Below the pieces are notes generated by a model, which was given only the letters and a program-made list of their open reading frames with translations, was not told the origin of the DNA and did no database searches. Source: Megamerina dolium (taxonomy: Eukaryota; Arthropoda; Insecta; Diptera; Megamerinidae). Taken from it: DNA of 64,000 bases. Where the stretch lies: positions 52,311,429 to 52,375,428 of the forward strand of contig OY978525.1 in NCBI GenBank assembly GCA_963854835.1. Reading direction: 5' to 3'. A program made the position numbers and the translations under genes. Shown here piece after piece: positions 1-7,620 of this stretch. Within the stretch, counting starts at the first letter, position 1. Every line of letters begins with the position of its first letter.

Positions 1-245
1 GCCGAAATATATTGTTTTTAAGAGGCTTGAACAAGTAAATTCAAAGTGCATTATTTTCATTAAAAAATCGTGAAAAATACAGATTGTAGCCGAAATATAT
101 TGTTTGAAAAACAAGTAAATTTAAAATCCATTATGTTCATTAAAAAAAAGTAACAAATACAGATTGGGCCCGAAATGTATTGTTTTGAAGGGGCTTGAAC
201 AAGTAATTTAAAATACATTATTTTCATTAAAAATCGTCTAAAATA

Positions 246-320
246 CAGATTTTGAAAATCGTGAAAAATACAGATTTTGAAAATCGTGAAAAATACAGAT
301 TTTGAAAATCGTGAAAAATA
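246..320. repeat. Local 25-bp tandem triplication inside family A
   Basis: Three consecutive 25-bp units beginning CAGATTTTGAAAATCGTG start at 246, 271 and 296. The unit is only the 3' part of a monomer (the ATCGTGAAAAATACAGAT block), so it is a nested microsatellite-like expansion within the 87-bp array. Two-copy versions of the same expansion occur near 8346-8397 and 9696-9747. Confidence 0.9.
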
Positions 321-601
321 CAGATTGTAGCCGAAATATATTGTTTCAAAAACAAGTAAATATAAAATCCATTATTTTCATTTAAAAATCGTGAAAAATA
401 CAGATTGCAGCCGAAATATACTGCTTTGAGGAGGCTTTAACAAGTTAATTCAAAATCCATTATTTTCACTAAAAATCGTGAAAAATACAGATTGTAGCCG
501 AAATATATTGTTTCAAAAACAAGTAAATATAAAATTCATTATTTTCATTAAAAAATCGTGAAAAATACAGATTGTAGCCGAAATATACTGTTTTGAAGAG
601 G

Positions 602-1190
602 CTTGAACAAGTAAATTCCAAACACATTATTTCTTCTACAAATTGTGAAAAATACAGATTGTGGCCGAAATATATTGTTTTGAAGGGGCTTGAACAAGTA
701 AATCCAAATTCTACTATTTTCACTAAAAATAGTGAAAAATAGAGTTTGTGGCCGAAACATATTGTTTTGAAGGGGCTTGAACAAGTAAATCCAAAATCTA
801 CTATTTTCACTAAAAATCGTGAAAAATATAGTTTGTGGCCGAAACATATTGTTCTGAAGGGGCTTAAACAAGTAAATCCAAAATCCAAAATTGTCATTAA
901 AATTCGTGAAAAATACAGATTGGGCCCGAAATGTATTGTTTTGAGGAGGCTTGAACAAGGAAATTCAAACCACATTATTTCTTCTATAAATCGTGAAAAA
1001 TACAGATTGTGGTCGAAATATATTGTTTTCAAGGGGCTTGAACAAGTAAAAACTCAAAATCCATTATTTTCACTAAAAAGCTTGAAAAATACAGATTGTA
1101 ACCGAAATATATTGTTTTGAGGAGGCTTGAACAAGTAAATTCAAAACACATATTTTCTTCTAAAAATCGTGAAAAATACAGATTGTAGCC
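602..1190. repeat. Seven-monomer higher-order unit, left copy
   Basis: This stretch matches 6396-6984 on the other side of the retrotransposon at a constant offset of 5794 with only scattered substitutions. Subtracting the 5171-bp element and one 12-bp target duplication leaves a pre-insertion period of about 611 bp, that is seven 87-bp monomers plus 2 bp. It is therefore a higher-order repeat unit that existed before the retrotransposon arrived. Confidence 0.8.
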
Positions 1191-1200
1191 GAAATATACT

Positions 1201-1212
1201 TTTTTGAGGAGG
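1201..1212. repeat. Target-site duplication, left copy
   Basis: TTTTTGAGGAGG is identical to 6384-6395. It lies directly next to the TAGG-repeat end of the retrotransposon. Ordinary family A monomers usually read GTTTTGAGGAGG here, so the extra T shared by both flanks supports a true duplication of a variant target rather than chance satellite periodicity. Confidence 0.85.
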
Positions 1213-1318
1213 TAGGTAGGTAGGTAGAATGGCTGCGACCCTGGTCGCTCAAGTAGCAAATAGAATGCCGTTTTGAGCCATAAATCTCGCTAAGACCTAC
1301 TGAGTGTTGAAGGATATG
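1213..1318 (-). other. Retrotransposon 3' UTR with TACC-repeat tail
   Basis: 106 bp separate the ORF2 stop (1319-1321) from the end of the element. On the plus strand the terminus reads TAGGTAGGTAGGTAG (1213-1227), so the element RNA ends in TACC-type repeats rather than poly(A). Simple-repeat tails other than poly(A) are known in several non-LTR clades. A short palindrome sits just inside the tail at 1235-1248. Confidence 0.8.
1235..1248 (-). other. Palindrome / possible RNA hairpin at the retrotransposon 3' end
   Basis: GCGACC (1235-1240) and GGTCGC (1243-1248) are perfect inverse complements separated by CT. As RNA this would most likely fold as a 5-bp stem with a 4-nt loop. Stem-loops near the 3' end are used by some LINE reverse transcriptases to recognise their template. 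That role here is inference. Confidence 0.5.
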
Positions 1319-4300
1319 TTACAACCAGCCGGAGTTGTTTATGAACTGAAGTATATGGGAGATCTCTATTTTAGATACCTGTCCTAGGTTATCAAAGAAA
1401 GGTCTACCTAAGGATGTTAATCGGTTTCTGGATAAGGCAGGGCAATTGCACAAGAAATGCTCTACCGTCTCCTTAGCGGTGATGTCGTTGCAGCTTCTGC
1501 AGTGGTCGTTGTGCGGGATACCCATTTTCTCCGCATGTGTACCAATGGCCCAGTGGCCTGTGCATACTGCTATTATTTTGTGTGTGACGGCCCTAGATCT
1601 ACTCAGAAGGCTCCTTGTCCTCTTCTCGCTGTAGTCTGGCCAGGTGGCTTTTGAAATTTTGCAGGTCGTGGTGCTAGTCCATCTCCGCTGCGCTTTGTCT
1701 AGGTAGTGTTTATGGATAATCCCCTTGGCTTCAGCTAGGGGAACACCTACATCGGCAATGGGTGTTCGTTCATTGTCTGCAGATGAGCCCCTGCGAGCTA
1801 GCTCATCAGCATTCTCGTTGCCTGCGATTCCCTTGTGTCCTGGAACCCAGATAACTGATACTTCGAGGTAGGCAGATATTGCGGTTATTATTTTTTTACT
1901 CTCTCCGACCAGCTTTGAGCTAACAGTTGGCGCGGCTAGCGCCTTTATAGCTGCCTGGCTATCGGAGAGAATTGTTGCCTTTCCAGTTATGTTCCTTTGT
2001 TGGAGCAATTCGCTTGCTTGCAGAATTGCGTATACCTCCGCCTGGAACACACTGCAATAAGAAGGAAGTTTTACGGACGTTGATATTTCTAAGGACTCCG
2101 AATAGACTCCTGCTCCAACTCCAGAGTCCATTTTGGAACCATCCGTGAAAATGTGTGTATCCCTACCAGTCAGGATCCCACCTTTCTTCCACTCATTTCT
2201 ACTTGGAAATACGGCCTTGATGCCTCTCTCAAAAGCCAACTTGCGAGGGCAGAAGTCCGTCCTGTTGTTAACTAAGTCTATTGGTACATTCCTAAGGATG
2301 CTACTGTGTCCTTGTTGAGTACACTTCCAACATCCAGATTCCCTGAGTCTGAGTGCCGTTTGCGATGCAGTACATAGTATGTGCAAGTCAATTGGAAGGA
2401 GGTTTAAAATAGGGTCCAAGGCCGCTGCAGGGCAGGTGCGACAGGCCCCAGTGGCACCAACGCACGCAGTGCGCTGAACTTTCCGTAGTTTATTGGTGTT
2501 ATAGTTCTTCCGTAGAGCTTCCCACCAAACTACAGAGCCATAGGTCAACACCGGTCTCACTACCGCTTGGTACATCCAGAGCACCATGTTCGGCCTTAGA
2601 CCCCACTTCTTACCAAACATCGATTTGCAAGCATAGAAAGCGATGCAGGCCTTCCGTACTCTCTCCTCGATGCATATTTTCCAATTCAGTTTGCAGTCTA
2701 TAGTCAGTCCCAGATACTTGGTACTGTTCGATAGGATTAATTGCTGTCCATTTAGCGTTGGTAGTCTGAAGGTAGGTGGTTTGTACTTTCTCGTAAAGAG
2801 CAGTAACTCCGTCTTATCCGGATTCAACCTAAGGCCACAATCTTGTGCCCACCTACTTAGTTTTGCTAATGTTCTTTCCATGATTTCACTCATCACGGAA
2901 GGAAAGGGACCCGAGACTAGGATCGCCACATCATCAGCGTACGCTACAATCTTAACTCCATTTGCGTTAAGTTCCACAAGGATATCGTTTATAGTTATGA
3001 GCCAGAGCAGGGGGGACAGCACGCCCCCCTGCGGTGTGCCCCTACGTACCCGCTTACTACGTTTTGCACCCCCTAGCTCAGCTGTTATTTCGCGGTTAGT
3101 GAGTAAGGATGAGATCCAATTTCTAATTGGTTCTGCCGTTTCTGTCCTGGCAAGGGCGGATCTAATGGAGTCCGCATTGACGTTATTGAACGCTCCCTCT
3201 ACGTCAACAAACGCCGCCAGAGTGAATTGTTTATACAATAGGGACCTCTCCACTGTGCGTACCACCTCATGTAGCGCAGTTTCTGTAGACCTCCCTCTCA
3301 AGTACGCATGCTGTACTGAAGAGAAAGATTTCTCGTCTAGAAGCTCCCGTATATATAGGTCTAAGATTCTTTCTAGAGTTTTTAATACAAAGGACATAAG
3401 ACTTATTGGCCTGAAGTCCTTGGCCAGTTCATGTCCTGTTCTACCCGATTTGGGGATGAAAACCACCCTTGTTCTCCTCCATGTAGTCGGGATATGGTTG
3501 TATCGAATACAAGCACGGAAGATCTCCTTTAGCTCCTTAACCAAAGAATTCTGAGTCTTCTGCATCATTATAGGGAGAATACCGTCTACCCCCGGGGATT
3601 TGAAAGGTGAGAAGCTATTGATTGCCCACCCTATTTTCTCCTCAGTCATGATTTTATCCAGCAGCGCCGCCGATACTTCCTGCTGTACCGGTTCGCTTCC
3701 TTGCGTTGCCTCATCAGGACTGTCTGGAAAGTGAGTATTTAAGAGGATATCTAAAGTTTCGCCCGCCGATTCCGCCCAAGTGCCATCGGCGCGCTTTATA
3801 AAGGTTTTATTAGAGTGGTCTTTAGCCAGGATTTTACCGAGTCTTGCTGAGTCCTTCGTGGCCTCTATCGACTCGCAGTGTTCCCGCCAAGATTTTGACT
3901 TTGCAGTCCGTATAGCTTTTTTATATTCCCTCAGGGAATATCTATACTCCTGAAAGTCACCCGTTGCATAGCAGTTGTTGAAGATTCTTCTGAGCTTGGA
4001 CCTCAGGTCGCTCAGATCCCTATCCCACCACGGCGGGAAGATCTTCTTACTCCTAGATATAGGACAGGCAACTTTGTAGGCCACCTGAAAACTTTTTTCT
4101 AGATACTTGACCCGGTCTTCCAGACTATTCCGGGACTCTATGGCTGTTCTATTTCTATGGAGTCTATCGCTAACTACCTTGTCAAAAAGATTCCAAGATG
4201 TTCGTTTGGGGTTTCTATGTGGTTGTCTAATCTCCCTCTCCCAGCCTAGGTCAAAGAGAATCATTCGATGATCCGACAGGGAGATTCGTTTCGAAACTGT

Positions 4301-4918
4301 CCAGTTACGAATTACGAGGTCGGGAGAGTTAGTTGTGAGAGTAATATCAAGGACTTCTTCCCACCCCCTACAGGTTTCCGAGCCGGGGAAAGTGAAGGTA
4401 GGTGAATCGCCCTTGTTGCAAATATTGAGATCGTAGGATAATATAAAATCAAAAAGAGACTCACCTCGCTCATTTGTTTCGCTGCTTCCCCAAATCGCAT
4501 GTCTGGCATTGGCGTCGCAGCCCAATAGAGCATCCTCTTTGCTGTTACTGATGTTGCTGATGAGCCGTTGGACCTCCTCGGGAGGCGCTAGACGGTCATG
4601 CGACAAGTACGCTGAAGCGATCATAAGACTGCGACCGCTCTGCGACTCGATCTTGACCACTACGACATCGTAAGAACTAAAATTAGGTAGAAAGAAAGCG
4701 TTAATTGTGTTCCTTACCAGGATGCACGCCCTTGGCTTACCTTCACCATGCGTATAAAAGAGGTTATAGTCCCTGGTGTGCAGACCCATAATCTTTGAGC
4801 GCCATATCCAGGGTTCCTGTATAAGACAGATGTCGATGTCCTCCTCTCTGAGAAGGATTATGAGGTTGTCAGAGGCTGCTTTGGCATGCTGCAAGTTAAT
4901 CTGCGCCACTCTCAGCAT
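1319..4918 (-). CDS. Retrotransposon ORF2: endonuclease / reverse transcriptase / RNase H polyprotein
   Basis: Nicks target DNA and copies the element RNA into the nick (target-primed reverse transcription). The start chosen is the first ATG (4916-4918), giving 1199 aa; the frame stays open to about 4975 but without an ATG. Residues are numbered from this Met. The AP-like endonuclease (about 1-225) has Asn8 in INLQH, Glu35 in QEP, Asp135/Asn137 in CDAN, Asp191, and Asp216/His217 in SDH. The reverse transcriptase (about 430-730) has Asp572 in FVDVEG, GTPQGG at 627-632, and YADD at 660-663. The RNase H (about 920-1045) has Asp926 in TDGS, Glu961, Asp986, His1028 in VPGHKG and Asp1038. A C-terminal Cys/His motif uses Cys1140, Cys1143, His1154 and Cys1159 (or Cys1157). 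All expected catalytic residues are present and there is no internal stop. It overlaps the end of ORF1 by 23 nt, which suggests coupled translation. Calling the protein a LINE polyprotein is secure; the clade is less certain. Confidence 0.95.
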   Translation of the reverse strand: MLRVAQINLQHAKAASDNLIILLREEDIDICLIQEPWIWRSKIMGLHTRDYNLFYTHGEGKPRACILVRNTINAFFLPNFSSYDVVVVKIESQSGRSLMIASAYLSHDRLAPPEEVQRLISNISNSKEDALLGCDANARHAIWGSSETNERGESLFDFILSYDLNICNKGDSPTFTFPGSETCRGWEEVLDITLTTNSPDLVIRNWTVSKRISLSDHRMILFDLGWEREIRQPHRNPKRTSWNLFDKVVSDRLHRNRTAIESRNSLEDRVKYLEKSFQVAYKVACPISRSKKIFPPWWDRDLSDLRSKLRRIFNNCYATGDFQEYRYSLREYKKAIRTAKSKSWREHCESIEATKDSARLGKILAKDHSNKTFIKRADGTWAESAGETLDILLNTHFPDSPDEATQGSEPVQQEVSAALLDKIMTEEKIGWAINSFSPFKSPGVDGILPIMMQKTQNSLVKELKEIFRACIRYNHIPTTWRRTRVVFIPKSGRTGHELAKDFRPISLMSFVLKTLERILDLYIRELLDEKSFSSVQHAYLRGRSTETALHEVVRTVERSLLYKQFTLAAFVDVEGAFNNVNADSIRSALARTETAEPIRNWISSLLTNREITAELGGAKRSKRVRRGTPQGGVLSPLLWLITINDILVELNANGVKIVAYADDVAILVSGPFPSVMSEIMERTLAKLSRWAQDCGLRLNPDKTELLLFTRKYKPPTFRLPTLNGQQLILSNSTKYLGLTIDCKLNWKICIEERVRKACIAFYACKSMFGKKWGLRPNMVLWMYQAVVRPVLTYGSVVWWEALRKNYNTNKLRKVQRTACVGATGACRTCPAAALDPILNLLPIDLHILCTASQTALRLRESGCWKCTQQGHSSILRNVPIDLVNNRTDFCPRKLAFERGIKAVFPSRNEWKKGGILTGRDTHIFTDGSKMDSGVGAGVYSESLEISTSVKLPSYCSVFQAEVYAILQASELLQQRNITGKATILSDSQAAIKALAAPTVSSKLVGESKKIITAISAYLEVSVIWVPGHKGIAGNENADELARRGSSADNERTPIADVGVPLAEAKGIIHKHYLDKAQRRWTSTTTCKISKATWPDYSEKRTRSLLSRSRAVTHKIIAVCTGHWAIGTHAEKMGIPHNDHCRSCNDITAKETVEHFLCNCPALSRNRLTSLGRPFFDNLGQVSKIEISHILQFINNSGWL

Positions 4919-5873
4919 CTCCTTGTTTGCTGGTTTGTGGCGCACTTCCAGTTTGCGCGGTTGATGACGAGGCACCTTCCCCGGCCGGCTCAGCCAGCTT
5001 GAGCCCCTCTAGGAGCTTGTTGGCGTCATCAACCTCTTCCAGGTTATCATCCGGAGCCACCGAAGCCGGAAACACCTTCATTTTGGCCTCCCTGATGCCA
5101 AACCGAAGCTTATTTTCTCTCTGCTCAAGTGCCCCCAGGGACTCATTGCAGATAAGCAGAAGGACTGGTTGGCTGTTGCGCTGCTGCTCTTCGATCTTAA
5201 TGACCGACCAGTCGTCCATCGGGACACCTGGATTCTGCAGCTTCAAGCACTGGATGAGCTTCGACTCATCCAGTTTCATTGCCATTTTTGGCAACCAAAT
5301 ACGCGCCCGGGGCCTCCTGGGAATCTCCGCTGCCGGGATGATCTTAAGCGAAAGACCCTCCCATGCGTTACTGATCTTAGTTACGCATTTGCCCAGAAAT
5401 TCCCTCGAGAATCCGTCCGCGCATTTAATCACCCGACAGCCTCGACAAACCTCCTCGCAGTTGAAGGCTGGAACTGGAGTTTGTTTCTCTAAGAGGTGCT
5501 CGACGACCATCTCAGATAGCCGTCCCTCAATAGAGTTCCATACTGCCAGCACCGGCCTTCCATTGTTGCTCTTCGCGTCAACAATAGCAACCTGGAGGAG
5601 GTCTCTGACCACCTCACTATAAGGTTGCCTTGATGACGCTGGAGCAACAGCGGAAGGACCCCCCCCCTGCTTGGAGTACTTGCCCTTTTTTGCGGGGTGA
5701 TCAGTCACGTCCTGTGACCGATTCCGCTTCGCTGTCTGCTTCGGCTGTTGTTGTGGCTGTGCTGCTTTGTTTGCGAGTGAGGTCTCGTACTCCTTGACCA
5801 CCGCCTCGTACCTGACCTTGTCCGAAAAAGCGCCCTTTGGTACCTCGCTTTCAGCAGGGTACCGGACGACTTC
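4896..5873 (-). CDS. Retrotransposon ORF1 (gag-like), main C-terminal part
   Basis: Predicted RNA-binding partner of ORF2 that packages the element RNA. The frame is open for 325 codons from just after a TAA (5874-5876) to the TAA at 4896-4898. It has no good ATG near its upstream end, so it is the downstream part of a longer ORF1 whose beginning lies in another frame. It opens with a basic, Gln-rich low-complexity stretch (QPQQQPKQ, AKRNRS, HPAKKGKYSK). A folded core follows, with PVLAVWNSIEGRLSEMVVEH, CEEVCRGCRVIKC, then PRRPRARIWLP, and a segment around DDWSVIKIEEQ. It ends in an acidic, Ser/Thr-rich tail. I see no CCHC zinc knuckle. The core resembles the DUF4780 family found in insect non-LTR elements; I am recalling this from its general appearance and it should be tested. 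The stop overlaps the ORF2 start region by 23 nt. Confidence 0.75.
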   Translation of the reverse strand, partial: EVVRYPAESEVPKGAFSDKVRYEAVVKEYETSLANKAAQPQQQPKQTAKRNRSQDVTDHPAKKGKYSKQGGGPSAVAPASSRQPYSEVVRDLLQVAIVDAKSNNGRPVLAVWNSIEGRLSEMVVEHLLEKQTPVPAFNCEEVCRGCRVIKCADGFSREFLGKCVTKISNAWEGLSLKIIPAAEIPRRPRARIWLPKMAMKLDESKLIQCLKLQNPGVPMDDWSVIKIEEQQRNSQPVLLLICNESLGALEQRENKLRFGIREAKMKVFPASVAPDDNLEEVDDANKLLEGLKLAEPAGEGASSSTAQTGSAPQTSKQGDAESGAD

Positions 5874-6157
5874 TTAGACTTCTTGGGGGCCGCTGTGGCT
5901 GGCGTGCTCCCTTTGTTGGATGTTGATGGAGTATTTTTGTCTATGACAGGGGTGCTATGTCTGGCACCCTTGTCATCCTTGTTTTTGATGCTCTCCTGGC
6001 TACTGGCCAAGAGATCATCCTCCGAAAGCGCTCCCAGAGCGCTCCCCCTTACTTCCTGGTTTTTGTGTTTGTGCTGTATGTTCTCCGTTTTTATTCCCAC
6101 GAGTGAACTGGAAAAAAGAGTCCACCCCAGCAGAGCCAGTATACCAGGGTAAGGCAC
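5705..6157 (-). pseudogene. Retrotransposon ORF1, N-terminal part, out of frame
   Basis: A 150-codon open frame that starts straight after a TAA (6158-6160) and contains no ATG. Up to about 5870 it reads like a gag N-terminus: hydrophilic, with ALGALSEDDLLASSQ, a Lys/Asp-rich stretch, TPSTSNKGSTPATAAPKKSK, and several basic runs. Beyond that it becomes Arg/Ser/His/Gln-rich, which is the shadow of the downstream ORF1 frame. The two frames are related by a one-base shift, and the change must fall between 5705 and 5873. An ATG in this same frame lies at 6182-6184 but is followed after eight codons by the TAA. The simplest reading is an ORF1 with a nonsense change near its start and a frameshift, though an unannotated start in another frame or a sequencing error are alternatives. 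Confidence 0.6.
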
Positions 6158-6184
6158 TTAATACAACCGACCTTGCCTGGGCAT

Positions 6185-6383
6185 CGGAGGGGACCGTTAA
6201 CGACTTGGTTCTTTAATCACTACCAGCCATTCAGCTCTCGGCACGGGTACCTCAACACCTTAGCTTAAAGTGTTATGTCGTCAGAGCCTCTTCTGTTATC
6301 GACAGGGTGCACCGACGTGTAGGTGAGGTTGACAATTGAATAGGAGAGGCTATATAATCGCGTCACTACCCCATTAGCACCCC
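6185..6383 (-). other. Retrotransposon 5' UTR
   Basis: About 199 bp of non-coding, mixed-composition sequence between the element's 5' boundary and the ORF1 region. On the minus strand the element begins GGGGTGCTAATGG. Full-length LINEs of this type carry an internal promoter in this position, so the presence of the segment argues the copy is not 5'-truncated. An ATTATATAG string lies about 25-35 nt inside the 5' end (about 6349-6358), but I cannot say it is a promoter element. Confidence 0.6.
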
Positions 6384-6395
6384 TTTTTGAGGAGG
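6384..6395. repeat. Target-site duplication, right copy
   Basis: TTTTTGAGGAGG, identical to 1201-1212. It is followed immediately by CTTGAACAAG, the normal continuation of a family A monomer, so removing the element plus one copy restores an uninterrupted satellite monomer. Confidence 0.85.
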
Positions 6396-6984
6396 CTTGA
6401 ACAAGTAAATTCCAAACACATCATTTCTTCTACAAAATGTGAAAAATACAGATTGTGGCCGAAATATATTGTTTTGAAGGGGCTTGAACAAGTAAATCCA
6501 AAATCTACTATTTTCACTAAAAATAGTGAAAAATAGAGTTTGTGGCCGAAACATATTGTTTTGAAGGTGCTTGAACAAGTAAATCCAAAATCTACTATTT
6601 TCACTAAAAATCGTGGAAAATAAAGTTTGTGGCCGAAACATATTGTTTTGAATTGGCTTGAACAAGTAAATCCAAAATCCAAAATTGTCATTAAAATTCG
6701 TGAAAAATACAGATTGGGCCCGAAATGTATTGTTTTGAGGAGGCTTGAACAAGGAAATTCAAACCACATTATTTCTTCTATAAATCGTGAAAAATACAGA
6801 TTGTGGTCGAAATATATTGTTTTGAAGGGGCTTGAACAAGTAAAAACTCAAAATCCATTATTTTCACTAAAAAGCTTGAAAAATACAGATTGTAACCGAA
6901 ATATATTGTTTTGAGGAGGCTTGAACAAGTAAATTCAAAACACATTTTTTCTTCTAAAAATCGTGAAAAATACAGATTGTAACC
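6396..6984. repeat. Seven-monomer higher-order unit, right copy
   Basis: Colinear with 602-1190 (offset 5794), differing at scattered positions, for example ACACATCATT here against ACACATTATT on the left. It shows that the retrotransposon sits between two adjacent copies of a roughly 611-bp unit. Confidence 0.8.
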
Positions 6985-7620
6985 GAAATATATTGTTTTG
7001 AGGAGGCTTGAACAAGTAAATTCTTCTAAAAATCGTAAAAAATACAGATTGTGGCCGCAAAATATTGTTTCAAAAACAAGTAAATATAAAATTCATTATT
7101 TTCATTAAAAAATCGTGAAAAATACAGATTGTAGCCGAAATATACTGTTTTGAAGAGGCTTGAACAAGTTAATTTAAAATCATGATTTTCACTAAAAAGC
7201 TTGAAAAATACAGATTGTAACCGAAATATATTGTTTTGAGGAGGCTTGAACAAGTAAATTCCAAACACATTATTTCTTCTACAAATTGTGAAAAATACAG
7301 ATTGTGGCCGAAATATATTTTTTTGAAGGGGCTTGAACAAGTAAATTCAAAATCCACTATTATCACTAAAAATCGTGAAAAATACAGTACAGAAACATAT
7401 TGTTGTGAAGGGGCTTGAACAAGTAAATCCAAAATCCATAACATAATTTTCATTAAAAAAACGTGAAAAATATAGATTGTGGCCGAAATATATTGTTTTG
7501 AAGGGGCGTGAACAAGTAAATTCAAAGTGCATTATTTTCGTTAAAAAATCGTGAAAAATACAGATTGTAGCCGAAATATATTGTTTGAAAAACAAGTAAA
7601 TTTAAAATCCATTATGTTCA

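Larger units (their letters stand above)
1..1212. repeat. Satellite family A array, left of the retrotransposon
   Basis: Tandem AT-rich monomers of 87 bp, for example from 835 onward. Each carries a GTGGCCGAAA-like start, a TTTTGAAGGGGCTTGAAC block, and a TTTTCACTAAAAATCGTG block. Some monomers are shortened to about 78-80 bp by loss of most of the GAAGGGGCTTG segment (near 100-180 and 335-400). The array runs off the left edge of the window and stops at the target-site duplication of the retrotransposon. Monomers differ visibly from each other, more than in the family B array. No gene is supported here: the open frames on both strands are the 29-codon reading of the 87-bp unit. Confidence 0.95.
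1213..6383 (-). mobile_element. Non-LTR retrotransposon (LINE), LOA/I/R1-group, apparently full length
   Basis: A 5171-bp element, much richer in GC than its surroundings, interrupts the satellite. On the minus strand the order is 5' UTR (6185-6383), a broken ORF1 (4896-6157), ORF2 (1319-4918), and a short 3' UTR ending in TACC repeats (1213-1318). There are no LTRs, integrase or aspartic protease. The boundaries are set by the perfect 12-bp target-site duplication. The ORF2 domain order (AP-like endonuclease, reverse transcriptase, RNase H, Cys/His motif) fits RNase H-bearing clades. LOA is my best guess because the ORF1 core resembles the DUF4780-type gag found in insect elements, but I or R1 relatives are possible. 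The intact ORF2 and perfect target duplication suggest a fairly recent insertion. The damaged ORF1 suggests this copy is not autonomous. Confidence 0.92.

Noticed and set aside
1213..1227. TAGG repeats as telomeric DNA
   Set aside because: The insect telomere repeat is TTAGG; this is TAGG, under four units, exactly at the 3' end of a LINE, so a transposon tail explains it.
2643..3554. A 303-codon plus-strand open frame inside the retrotransposon
   Set aside because: It lies antisense to the reverse transcriptase region of ORF2, whose motifs are unmistakable. The plus-strand translation shows no recognisable domain.
4927..5622. A 231-codon plus-strand open frame opposite ORF1
   Set aside because: Antisense shadow of the ORF1 core. 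Its Ser-rich, irregular composition shows no known domain.
6349..6358. TATA box at the 5' end of the retrotransposon
   Set aside because: An ATTATATAG string lies inside the element, but a TATA box there would start transcription further downstream and lose the 5' end. More likely chance.
1213..6383. LTR retrotransposon or endogenous retrovirus
   Set aside because: No terminal direct repeats beyond the 12-bp target duplication, no protease or integrase. An AP-like endonuclease upstream of the reverse transcriptase marks it as a non-LTR element.
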